34,008 nt of DNA from Candidatus Kuenenia stuttgartensis. Lineage in GTDB: Bacteria > Planctomycetota > Planctomycetia > Pirellulales > UBA1268. Positions 13,501-21,387 of the stretch are shown here, in pieces (position 1 is the first letter of the stretch; the number at the start of each line of letters is the position of its first letter). The notes beneath the pieces are model-generated. The model was not told where the DNA came from. It worked only from the letters and a program-made list of their open reading frames with translations, and did no database searches. Position numbers and translations under genes: made by a program. The stretch is taken from the NCBI GenBank assembly GCA_945870505.1, contig CAMBSN010000026.1, forward strand, positions 1-34,008, written 5' to 3'.

Positions 13501-15447
13501 ATGTCGCTTCGTCACGTTTCCCCTCTCGCTGTCACCCTCGCCCTTGCTCTCGTGACGACCCCGTCAGTCGCCGCCGATCTCACCAGCCTCAGCAGCCAGC
13601 CGCTCGGCGCAGGCGAGGCATTCCGGCCGGTGTCCGAGGGCCGCCTCGCTACCGCCGCGTCGAAGCTCCGTGAGTCGATCGGCCCCCTCGACCGGCTCCT
13701 GGCCCGCAGCGCGAGCGGTGAGAACTGGAAGAAATTCCTCGACTGGTCCGCGCTCCAGCAGCAGGCGGCCTCTGGCTCGCACGCCGACGTGACCACGCTC
13801 CGACGGATTTTTGGTCGGCTCGACTCCGGTGAGAACGGTTTGGAGATGCCGCAGTTCGCGGCCGTCCGCCGAGCCGTCGGGAGCTACCTGGAGGTGGCCG
13901 ACACCGCCTCCAGCGCGCAGGCAGCCGATGTCTACGGCCAGCGGCTCGACAAGCTTGCCGCCGCGGTGGCCACCGCCGCTGCAACCGGCACGCCCGAACC
14001 GCTTGACCCGGTCGGACCGCTGCTGGCCCGCCTTGAGGATTCGGGGCAGGCTCCTGGGGCCGTGGCGCGGATTCGTGGCGCCGTGAGCCGCCCTAACCTG
14101 TTTCTCGAAGTCGATGAAAGCCTGCTGGCCAACGGCGTCAACCGTCCCGTGAACGATGTGTCGCCGATCAACGATACCGTGCTTGGCACGCGGGTCCGGG
14201 GCACGGGCCGCACGGACGGCCTCGTGTTCCTCGACTTCGTGCCCTCGAGCGACCGGGCCACCGTCGACATCGCCTTCGACGCCACCAACCACTCCGACAC
14301 CAAGGGCTCGCAGGGGCCCGTCACGGTTCGGACGCTGGGCACGACGAAACTCGGCGCCCGCAAGCGGATGCTGATCGACGACCAGCAGATCGTTGCCCTG
14401 CCCATCGATGCCCACGCGTCCACCGACACGCGGACTGCGGGGATCGGCGTCAACAAGAAGTTCGGCCAGCGGCTGATTCGCAAGATTGCGTCGCGGAAGA
14501 TCGCCGAGATGAGGCCCCAGGTCGAGGCAATCGCCGAGGGGAAAGCCCTCGCGAAGGTTCGCGAGCAGTTTGAGAGCCAGACGGCCGACCCGATCGCCCG
14601 CGCGTCGCGCGACTATCAGGCGAAGTTTCGCAGGCCGATGATGGAGCGGGGCTGGTATCCGGAGATGCTGAATCTCTCCACCACGCAGTCGCGGCTCCAG
14701 GTGACCGCCCGCAAGTCACTGCCCGACCAGATCGCCGCCTTCACCGCGCCTCCAGCGGTCGATCCCGATGCCGTCCTTTCGGCCCGGGTGCACGAGTCGA
14801 TGGTCAACAACTCGGCCGAGATCACGCTCGGTGGCCGCACGATCACGCAGAAGTTCATCGAAGAGCAGCTGAAGAAGAACAACATGGCCGTGCCGGTCGA
14901 ACTCAAGAACGACGCCGACCAGCAGCCCTGGTCGATCACCTTCGCGAAGCGGCGGCCGGTGGAACTCGACGTCGATAATAACCGCGTGAAGATGACCGTC
15001 CGTGGCACCGGCTACACCTCGGGGGAGCGGGAGTTCGACGCGATGGACGTCTGGGCGACCTACCGGATCGAGCCGGGGCACCCGGGCGTTCGTCTGGTGC
15101 GGGACGGCGACGTGCAGATCTACCCGCCGGGATTCGTGCCCGGCGGCGGCAAGAAGCTGAGCGTCCAGCAGACCTCGCTGCGGGGCATCCTCCAAAAGCG
15201 GTTCAATAAAGTGTTCAAGGAGGTGGTGGACGTGGAGCCGCTGAAGCTACCGGGCGAGATGGAGAAAGCCGGCCCGCTGCCGATCGAGCAACTCGACGCC
15301 CGCAAGGATGGCTGGGTGGCCGCCGGCTGGCGGAAGCCGTATCCGGTCGTCTACGAATCGGCCCCACAGGAGATCATCGTCTCTGGTGAGCCGACGCTGG
15401 CGACGTCTGTCGGTGCAACGGTCATCGAGACGTCGTACACGCGGTGA
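13501..15447 (+). CDS. Large exported protein of unknown function
   Basis: The 648-residue product begins with a signal peptide (MSLRHVSPLAVTLALALVTT, cut after PSVAA). I do not recognise a named domain. It has a helical N-terminal half (residues 30-190, e.g. TAASKLRESIGPLDRLLARS) and a middle beta-rich part (VFLDFVPSSDRATVDIAFDA, KRMLIDDQQIVALP). The C-terminal part has a conserved-looking segment (SITFAKRRPVELDVDNNRVK, EFDAMDVWATYRIE). There is no membrane anchor and no active-site motif. It resembles long planctomycete-specific exported proteins. The frame is open far upstream, but ATG 13501 is set by the signal peptide. It is monocistronic and convergent with the DUF1080 operon. Confidence 0.8.
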   Translation: MSLRHVSPLAVTLALALVTTPSVAADLTSLSSQPLGAGEAFRPVSEGRLATAASKLRESIGPLDRLLARSASGENWKKFLDWSALQQQAASGSHADVTTLRRIFGRLDSGENGLEMPQFAAVRRAVGSYLEVADTASSAQAADVYGQRLDKLAAAVATAAATGTPEPLDPVGPLLARLEDSGQAPGAVARIRGAVSRPNLFLEVDESLLANGVNRPVNDVSPINDTVLGTRVRGTGRTDGLVFLDFVPSSDRATVDIAFDATNHSDTKGSQGPVTVRTLGTTKLGARKRMLIDDQQIVALPIDAHASTDTRTAGIGVNKKFGQRLIRKIASRKIAEMRPQVEAIAEGKALAKVREQFESQTADPIARASRDYQAKFRRPMMERGWYPEMLNLSTTQSRLQVTARKSLPDQIAAFTAPPAVDPDAVLSARVHESMVNNSAEITLGGRTITQKFIEEQLKKNNMAVPVELKNDADQQPWSITFAKRRPVELDVDNNRVKMTVRGTGYTSGEREFDAMDVWATYRIEPGHPGVRLVRDGDVQIYPPGFVPGGGKKLSVQQTSLRGILQKRFNKVFKEVVDVEPLKLPGEMEKAGPLPIEQLDARKDGWVAAGWRKPYPVVYESAPQEIIVSGEPTLATSVGATVIETSYTR

Positions 15448-15484
15448 TCGTGTCGCGCGGGTTTTGAGCCTGTGAACCCCTCGT

Positions 15485-15508
15485 CGTAGCGCAGGTTGTC
15501 AACCTGCG
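15485..15508 (+). repeat. Family C hairpin repeat, copy 7 (variant outer stem)
   Basis: CGTAG is followed by CGCAGGTTG-T-CAACCTGCG at 15490-15508, a 9-bp stem. It lies between two convergent genes, as does copy 8. Confidence 0.88.
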
Positions 15509-15530
15509 TGCGTCTTCGGTTCGCCTTGGG

Positions 15531-15574
15531 CTCGGGGCTGCCAGTGCCCCGTCGCCGGACGTTCGCTTCGGGCG
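15531..15574 (+). repeat. Family A repeat, copy 3 (left end only)
   Basis: Only the left 44 bases are present: CTCGGGGCTGCCAGTGCCCC, then GTCGCCGGACGTTCGCTTCG. Similarity stops within the small GGGC hairpin, and a family C copy follows. It looks like a truncated element. Confidence 0.8.
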
Positions 15575-15584
15575 TGTGATTCAT

Positions 15585-15610
15585 GTGCAGGTTGCCAACC
15601 TGCACCTACG
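15585..15610 (-). repeat. Family C hairpin repeat, copy 8 (inverted), supplying a stop codon
   Basis: Read on the minus strand it is CGTAG then GTGCAGGTTG-G-CAACCTGCAC, a 10-bp stem at 15585-15605. The TAG of its conserved CGTAG leader (15606-15608) is the stop codon of the SGNH/DUF1080 gene. The element may have set the 3' end of that gene, and the hairpin may also act in 3'-end formation. Confidence 0.85.
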
Positions 15611-17315
15611 GGAGCGGCTTGGGCTCAACCGGCTGGAATGGGCGGACCCAGATTGAGCGGAACTGCACCGGGTTGCCGTGATCCTGAATCATGAGCGGTA
15701 AGGCATCGGCGTGCTGCAAATAGCTCGGTGGCTGGTGCCAGAAGGTTTCGCCGAGGAGCACGGTGTCGGAGTGGATCGCGATGCCGTTGTGGAGCACGCT
15801 CACGCGGCCCGGCTTGTCGAGACTGCCGTCGGCGGCGAATCGCGGCCGCGTGAACAGGATGTCGTAGGTCTGCCACGCGCCGGGCTGGCGGCAGGCGTTC
15901 ACCGACGGGGGCCGTTGCTTGTACAGAGCCCCGCACTGGCCGTCGGGATAGGTGAGCGGACCGTCGGTGCCGTCTTCGAACGAGTCGAGCACCTGGATCT
16001 CATACTTACCCATCAGGAAGATGCCCGAGTTGCCACGGCCCTGGCCCTTGCCCGACGCCGGCGAGGGCATCCGAAACTCGGCGTGCACCTGACAGTCGCC
16101 GAAGGGTTGCTTGGAGACGATCCGCTCCTTACCCACGGTGACCACGCCGTCAGTCACCGGCCAGTTCTCGCCGTTCTCCCAGGCCGTCATGTCCTTGCCG
16201 CCGAAGAGCACCACCGCGTCGGTGGGAATCGGGGCCGGTTTCTCCGGGACCGGGCCCGGATCGACGACCTTTGGCCGCGGCCACTCGATCGCCATCCGCC
16301 ACTCGCCGCTCTCGTGCTTCGTGCCGCGGAGCGGCAGTCGCCGCGACCGGAGCGACTCCGTGAGCCGACGGGCCTCCGCCTCGGCCTCGCCGATCGGTAG
16401 GCCCTTCGGCGCGCCGGGGCGGGCATGCCCCGCCGCCTCGCGGTAGGCATCGCGGAGCAACTGCATTCGCTTGTTCACCTCGGGCAGGAAGGGGGCTAGT
16501 TTTACGGGCAGGTCGGCGCTCGCCGCGGCCTTCGCGTCGCCCAGGCCGGCGATCACCGCCCGGCAGATCGCCCAGTGGCCGTCGTCGTTGGGGTGGATGC
16601 AGTCGGGCGTGAACGTGAACGCCGGATCGGCCTTCCTTCGTTCCGCGAGGGTCGCCTTCATCGGCCCGTGGACGTCGATCACCGACCAGCCATCGGCCCG
16701 CCGCGCGAGCAGCCAGTCGGAGTAGGCCGAGAGCACGGCGTCGTAGTCGGCGTCGCCTGCCGGGCCGGGATTGGTTGGCTGCTTGTCATAGACGGGAGGC
16801 GTGAGGTGGATGATCTTCGAACCGGTCTTCTCGACGGCGGCGTGCAGCTGCTCGATTCCCTCCTTGAACTTCGCAAACCGTTCCTCGTCGAGCGGCTGAT
16901 AGATGCCGCAGTTCATGCCGTACATCGCCAGCACGAGGTCCGGCCGCGTCACCTGGAGCACGCGGTCAAGCCGGTCGAAGAGATCGGGCCGGGGAAATCG
17001 ACCGCCCGCGTGTCCTTGTTCGGAGAGCCCAGAGACCGTCTCGCTCGAAAGGCCGACGTTGATCACGTCGGCCGTGAGGCCCTGCTCCTCCATCCATGCC
17101 ACGAGGTCGGCCACCCAGCGGCCGTCCTGGGTGATCGAGTCGCCAAGCACGGCGATCCGTTTCGCCGAGCGGACGAGGTCACCCGGCGAGGCGGGCTCCG
17201 CTGCGGCCACGGGCAGCATCCAGGCGATGGCGAGCAGGGAAGCGGCGGCAAGCAGGGAAGCGGCGGCGAGCAGGGAAGCGGCGAGTGACGGGGCGGCGCG
17301 GTGCATGGCGATCAT
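15606..17315 (-). CDS. SGNH hydrolase fused to a DUF1080 (3-keto-disaccharide hydrolase-type) domain
   Basis: The 569-residue exported protein has two domains. Residues 52-260 form an SGNH/GDSL hydrolase, with block I IAVLGDSITQDGRW (Ser60), a GMN segment near 133-135, and the DxxH pair Asp238/His241 in DCIHPNDDGHW. Residues 365-565 match DUF1080: VVLFGGKDMTAWE, then GNSGIFLMGKYEIQVLDSF, GALYKQRPPSVNA, and PLMIQDHGNPVQFRSIWVRP. DUF1080 enzymes cleave 3-keto-glycosides or related sugars. SGNH domains often remove acyl or acetyl groups, so the fusion could de-esterify and cleave one carbohydrate substrate. The signal peptide holds an 18-nt tandem repeat. Its ATG overlaps the upstream stop (ATGA), and it is the last gene of the operon. 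Confidence 0.88.
   Translation of the reverse strand: MIAMHRAAPSLAASLLAAASLLAAASLLAIAWMLPVAAAEPASPGDLVRSAKRIAVLGDSITQDGRWVADLVAWMEEQGLTADVINVGLSSETVSGLSEQGHAGGRFPRPDLFDRLDRVLQVTRPDLVLAMYGMNCGIYQPLDEERFAKFKEGIEQLHAAVEKTGSKIIHLTPPVYDKQPTNPGPAGDADYDAVLSAYSDWLLARRADGWSVIDVHGPMKATLAERRKADPAFTFTPDCIHPNDDGHWAICRAVIAGLGDAKAAASADLPVKLAPFLPEVNKRMQLLRDAYREAAGHARPGAPKGLPIGEAEAEARRLTESLRSRRLPLRGTKHESGEWRMAIEWPRPKVVDPGPVPEKPAPIPTDAVVLFGGKDMTAWENGENWPVTDGVVTVGKERIVSKQPFGDCQVHAEFRMPSPASGKGQGRGNSGIFLMGKYEIQVLDSFEDGTDGPLTYPDGQCGALYKQRPPSVNACRQPGAWQTYDILFTRPRFAADGSLDKPGRVSVLHNGIAIHSDTVLLGETFWHQPPSYLQHADALPLMIQDHGNPVQFRSIWVRPFQPVEPKPLP
17230..17283 (-). repeat. Three tandem 18-nt repeats within the signal peptide of the SGNH/DUF1080 gene
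   Basis: The unit GCGAGCAGGGAAGCGGCG occurs three times in tandem (17230-17247, 17248-17265, 17266-17283), with one base different in the middle copy. In protein it gives a repeated ASLLAA in the hydrophobic core of the signal peptide. Copy-number change would stay in frame and lengthen or shorten that core by six residues per unit. Confidence 0.92.
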
Positions 17316-19036
17316 GGCGCCGGCGTGGCGCCCTCCCGGATGGCGAACAGGTGGCTCTTGTTGGCGATGTAGATGGTGTCGCCGATGGCGATCGGCGTCG
17401 AATAGACGCTGTTGCCCATGTTGATTTCGGTAAGCACTTCGGGCTCTGTGCCGAGTTTGAAAATCGTGATATCGCCGTCCTCATCGCCGATGTAGACCTT
17501 CTCGTCGGCGATCAGCGGGGATCCCCAGCTGGCCGCGAGCATGTCGTGGGTCCAGTGGGGCTTACCGGTCTTGAGGTCGAGACAGTGGAAGAGGCCGCTG
17601 AAGTCGGCGACGTAGAGCAGGCCGTCCTTGATGGCCACGGTGCCGCAGGTGCGATGCATCGTCTCCTCGAAGGCGAGTTTGCCGTTGCCGTCGGCGTCGA
17701 AGCCGGGATAGTGCCAGACGGCTGCCGAGTTGGGGTTGGGCCGGGCCACTTCTCCCTCTTCCTTGATTACCGCCTGCTCGCGGCGGCGGGGGAGGGGTTT
17801 CGTGGGGTCGGCGAGCGAGAGCGCCAGTTCGCTCGACACGTCGCCCCGCTTCGTGGGATCGATGCACCAGAGATGGCCGACACCCTCGCCGTGCTCGGGA
17901 TCCTCGCCGACGGCGATGTACACCAGGCCGTCGTGGACCACCGGCGTGCCGATGATGTGGTTCCGGTCGGCACGGCCGCCGAGCGTGTACTTCGACTCCT
18001 TCGGATTGCAGTCGAACTGCCAGAGGAGTTTCGGCTTGCCTGCGTCGCCACGGGCATCGAAGGAATAGAGCCAGCCGTCACCGCCACCGAAGAGCACCTG
18101 CGGCACGCCGCCAAGCTCCGCGTAGGCGGGGCTCGACCACTGGCCGTGGAGCACGTAGGCGCCGGGCGAGCCATCGGCCCAGAGCACTTTGCCGTCGCGC
18201 TTGTCGAGGCAGAGGAAACTCGGTGCGTCGGGGTTGGGGAGGTTGAGGTGGCCTTCGTCCACGCCGTTGCTCGTGTTGACGAATAGGAAGTCGCCGGCAC
18301 TCGTCACGCTGCACGAGCACATGTTGTGCTGCGACACGCCGAGCTGCTTCATCATGTCGAGCACCCAGACGACATCTGCCTCGTCCTGTCCCTGCTCCTT
18401 CTCGGCGGTGAAGGGGCCGTCGTTCTCGCCGTCGCGGAAACCCTCGGTGTCGAGGCACTTCACCTCGCCGCGGCTGCTGACGTACCAGAGTCGGTCGCCT
18501 TCCACGAGCGGCGCGCAGCAGATGCCCTGGAGCGGCCAGTCGTGGACGCGGCCCGTGGGGAGCTTCTCGCTGGAGTCCTGCCAGAGGAATGAGCCGTTCT
18601 TCACGTCGAAGGCGAGCAGACAGCCGAGGTCGGTGGCCGGTGGATACCGCTTCAGCCAGCCCTTGCCGTTGTTGGTGCCGACAAACGCCTTGCCGTCGGC
18701 GATCACGGGGTTGCCGTACGACTGGCTGCCGAGGGCCGCCACCCAGGCCACGTTCTTGCTTGTCGCGGGCTGCCAGGCGCCGGTGTCGGGGTCGAACTCA
18801 CCCGGCGCCCACTCGATCGGCAGGTTTTTCGCGTCGGCGACGTTGTTGCGGCTCGGCGAGCCGCCCCACTGGTTCCACTCGGCCGCTGTGGCGACCGTCG
18901 CGACGAGCGGGAGCCAGAGAAAAAGGTGCCAGCCACCTTTTGTCTGAAAGACCCCGGCCTCTGGCCGGGGCCGTGTCGCCTGCGGCGACCGGCAAAAGGT
19001 GGCTGGCACCTTTTTCTTCTCCACGCGCGAAATCAT
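17312..19036 (-). CDS. PQQ-like beta-propeller protein with a repeat element inside its signal-peptide region
   Basis: The 574-residue protein is an exported PQQ-binding-like propeller. Blades show the usual pattern of a Trp-rich strand, a G-x-xY strand and D-x-G turns, e.g. GCLLAFDVKNGSFLWQD, SFLCLDKRDGKVLWADGS, GLFHCLDLKTGKPHWTHD and GSPLIADEKVYIGDEDGDI. No dehydrogenase residues are evident, so a scaffold or binding role is more likely. ATG 19036 overlaps the stop of the gene before it (ATGA), so the start is probably authentic. Residues 6-40 are encoded by a palindromic REP-like element (18918-19017). The hydrophobic core LFLWLPLVATVATA follows it, so export may survive with a long polar N-region. 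Confidence 0.85.
   Translation of the reverse strand: MISRVEKKKVPATFCRSPQATRPRPEAGVFQTKGGWHLFLWLPLVATVATAAEWNQWGGSPSRNNVADAKNLPIEWAPGEFDPDTGAWQPATSKNVAWVAALGSQSYGNPVIADGKAFVGTNNGKGWLKRYPPATDLGCLLAFDVKNGSFLWQDSSEKLPTGRVHDWPLQGICCAPLVEGDRLWYVSSRGEVKCLDTEGFRDGENDGPFTAEKEQGQDEADVVWVLDMMKQLGVSQHNMCSCSVTSAGDFLFVNTSNGVDEGHLNLPNPDAPSFLCLDKRDGKVLWADGSPGAYVLHGQWSSPAYAELGGVPQVLFGGGDGWLYSFDARGDAGKPKLLWQFDCNPKESKYTLGGRADRNHIIGTPVVHDGLVYIAVGEDPEHGEGVGHLWCIDPTKRGDVSSELALSLADPTKPLPRRREQAVIKEEGEVARPNPNSAAVWHYPGFDADGNGKLAFEETMHRTCGTVAIKDGLLYVADFSGLFHCLDLKTGKPHWTHDMLAASWGSPLIADEKVYIGDEDGDITIFKLGTEPEVLTEINMGNSVYSTPIAIGDTIYIANKSHLFAIREGATPAP
18918..19017. mobile_element. REP-like palindromic element (family D) inserted in a coding sequence
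   Basis: Perfect 25-bp inverted repeats lie at 18918-18942 and 18993-19017 (inner motif AAAAGGTGCCAGCCACCTTT). Between them are two smaller hairpins, CCCCGGCC-TCT-GGCCGGGG and TCGCC-TGC-GGCGA. AAAAGGTG-type palindromes of this kind are, to my knowledge, associated with REP/IS200-like TnpA (RAYT) systems. No transposase is in the window, so this would be a non-autonomous copy. It is read through by the propeller gene without a stop codon or frame break. Confidence 0.78.
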
Positions 19037-21387
19037 TTCACCACCTCCACGGAAACGTTGTCGATCGAGATCTCAGAATCCTTCGAGTTGCCGAAGAAGC
19101 CGGGGCTGCCTTGCAGGTTGCCGGCCGCGTGGACGCCCTCGATCGTCCACGCCTCGGGCTCCTTTTCGCCCCGCGGCCAGACCTTGCCGCGGAGCGCCGC
19201 AGAGCCGTCTTTCGTGCGGGCCTCGAGCTTCATCGTGTACCAGCGGCCCGCCTCCCAGGCGAAGGGGATCGTCTTCGAGAAGTAGGTCGCCACCTGCGGC
19301 GGCCACGAGCGGAGCTGCAACTGCTGGCTCGCCCCCATCAGGTCGAGCGTGTACCGCTGGGCAACGAGGCCCATGTCGGGCATCCGCGCCTTCTCGAGCG
19401 CCGCGGGATTCCCAAACTTCTTGGCGAAGGCGTCAGCGTCGCTGCCGGACGACTTCGGTGTGTCGGAGGCCGGCGATCCTGGCTTCTCGACGCCGGTCTC
19501 CTGAGCGCGGAAGTCGGCCTGCACGGAGTAGTCATGGAGGCCGATCGGACCGATCCAGCCTTGGCTCCGCGTCCCCTTCGGGATCGTCGTCACCTTCACG
19601 AGGCACTTCGAGCCATCCACATCACGGACGACGTGGCGATACCGCATCCCGATCCACGGAAGCGGTGGCTCCCCCTTCACCGCTCCCGTCTTCGGATCGG
19701 CGGCAAGGGGAATGTCCTCGAAGTCGAACCGCCAGGGCAGCGGAGGCATCGAGCGAATCCGCGACTTGCCTTCGAGGCTTCCGACCTTCGCCGTGATGAT
19801 CGCGGCGGTGTGGCCCGAGGCGGGGGCAGTGTAGACGCCGTCCTTCGACATCGTCCCGGCCGTGGTCGCAAACTCGGCGGCCGACTCCTTGACGAATCGT
19901 CCTGCCGCGTCGAAGAGCCGCACCTTCAGTGGCACCGTTGTGCCGGCGGCGACCTGAGCTTCGGCCGGCACGACCTGCACCCAGGCGGGCTCGCCCGGCG
20001 CGCCACCCATGCGGGCAGCCACGATGCCGGGGCCGGGGTTTGCCGGGCCCGAGGCGCTCGAGCCGCCCATCTTCTCGCCGAGACAATACAGTCGGGCGTT
20101 GGTGGTGAGATAAACGAGCCCGTTGCAGGCGACGGGCGAGGCGGTGACCTCGTCTTCGTCGTTGAGCCGCATGCGGTTGACGAACTTCAGGCCGTCTTTC
20201 GTCGGCTCGAGCACATGCCAGCCGCTCGTCGAGCAGGCATAGAGTTTACCGTCCGCCACCAGCGGGCTGCCCCGGACGATCGTCCCGAGGAGCTTTACAG
20301 GCTTGCCGACCGGTTCGCCGGTCTCTTTGTCGAAGGCATAGATCTTCGCGCCGTCATCCACGAAATAGACGCGGTCGCCGAGCACCACCGGCATCGACCG
20401 GCCGTCCATCACGCCCTTCTTCTGCCAGACGACGTTCGTCGCCGTGATGTCGCCGGTGCCCACGGCCTTGAACCTCGTCACCGAACCCATAGACGTGTTG
20501 TCAAGATTTTCCTCGGCCTGGGAGATGAACACGTCTTCACCCTCCACCAGGGGCGCGACGTTGAGCCCGCGGCGGGAGAGCTTGAAGTTCCAGACGGGCT
20601 TGCCCGTTCGCGGCTGGAAGTTCCAGACACTGCCGTCGCTGGATCCAAAGACGAGGGCCGCCTGGCCGCCCAGAGCCGCGAGCGACGGCGTGCTGTAGGT
20701 GGTGTCCTCAGGCAACTCCTTCGTGCCGTTCATCCAGCGGACTTCGCCCGTGGCCTTGTCGAGCCCGAGGAAGCGGTGGGCGGGACGGGCGGTGTCGCCC
20801 CAGCCGGTGACCACGGCGCTGGCGATCACGAGGTCTTCGAAGACCACCGGGATATTCGTCCGGCCACCATAGGTGGAGAGAAACCCGAACTCTTCGTGGA
20901 GCGACCGTTGCCATTTCGTCTTCCCGGTCGTCGCATCGATCGCCGTGAACGCGCCGCAGACGCCGTGGGCGAAGACCGTGTTCGATGATGGATCGGCGAT
21001 CACCGCCGACCAGCCGACCCGCTCGGCCGGCACGTCCGAGAGATACACGTTGAAGACGTTCTCCCAGAGCTTCTGTCCGGTGGCGGCATCGAGGCAGAGC
21101 ACCTTTTCGGCCTCCTCGGTTGTGCCGGGCTTGTGCCGAACGAGCGTGAAGATTTTTCCGCGCATGATCACCGGCGTGGAGATGCCGCCGGCCTCGTCGC
21201 TCTTCCAGAGCACGTTCGTGCCCGCCTCGGGATCAAACGAGGTCACGAGCGGCGGGCCGTCGTAGTGGCGGTCCTGCATCGGGCCCCGCCAATCGGGCCA
21301 GTCGGCGGCAGAAGCCGCCGAGGCGAGGAGCGCGGCGGACGTCGCGGCGATGCAGAAGCGGCGGATCGTCATGCGAGATCCCTTCAT
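19033..21387 (-). CDS. Exported PQQ-like beta-propeller protein with C-terminal beta-sandwich-like region
   Basis: The 784-residue protein has a signal peptide (MTIRRFCIAATSAALLASAA), then WPDWRGPMQDRHYDGPP, the usual opening of planctomycete PQQ-like proteins. Propeller blades run to about residue 440 (KVLCLDAATGQKLWENVF, RFLGLDKATGEVRWMNGT, SVWNFQPRTGKPVWNFKL, IYAFDKETGEPVG). The rest has an Ig-like strand region (AQVAAGTTVPLKVRLFD) and a lectin-like region ending in DSEISIDNVSVEVV. No PQQ-dehydrogenase active site is visible. ATG 21387 is chosen because it overlaps the upstream stop (ATGA); ATG 21372, just before the signal peptide, is a good alternative. It is coupled to both neighbours. 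Confidence 0.88.
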   Translation of the reverse strand: MKGSRMTIRRFCIAATSAALLASAASAADWPDWRGPMQDRHYDGPPLVTSFDPEAGTNVLWKSDEAGGISTPVIMRGKIFTLVRHKPGTTEEAEKVLCLDAATGQKLWENVFNVYLSDVPAERVGWSAVIADPSSNTVFAHGVCGAFTAIDATTGKTKWQRSLHEEFGFLSTYGGRTNIPVVFEDLVIASAVVTGWGDTARPAHRFLGLDKATGEVRWMNGTKELPEDTTYSTPSLAALGGQAALVFGSSDGSVWNFQPRTGKPVWNFKLSRRGLNVAPLVEGEDVFISQAEENLDNTSMGSVTRFKAVGTGDITATNVVWQKKGVMDGRSMPVVLGDRVYFVDDGAKIYAFDKETGEPVGKPVKLLGTIVRGSPLVADGKLYACSTSGWHVLEPTKDGLKFVNRMRLNDEDEVTASPVACNGLVYLTTNARLYCLGEKMGGSSASGPANPGPGIVAARMGGAPGEPAWVQVVPAEAQVAAGTTVPLKVRLFDAAGRFVKESAAEFATTAGTMSKDGVYTAPASGHTAAIITAKVGSLEGKSRIRSMPPLPWRFDFEDIPLAADPKTGAVKGEPPLPWIGMRYRHVVRDVDGSKCLVKVTTIPKGTRSQGWIGPIGLHDYSVQADFRAQETGVEKPGSPASDTPKSSGSDADAFAKKFGNPAALEKARMPDMGLVAQRYTLDLMGASQQLQLRSWPPQVATYFSKTIPFAWEAGRWYTMKLEARTKDGSAALRGKVWPRGEKEPEAWTIEGVHAAGNLQGSPGFFGNSKDSEISIDNVSVEVVK

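Noticed and set aside
18918-19017. Pseudogene call for the second propeller
   Set aside because: The element does not break the frame, the ATGA-coupled start is intact and a hydrophobic core remains, so the gene is kept as coding.
18589-20988. 799-residue plus-strand frame opposite the two propellers
   Set aside because: It has the Arg/Gly/Ala composition of antisense frames in GC-rich DNA and crosses the junction of two well-supported genes.
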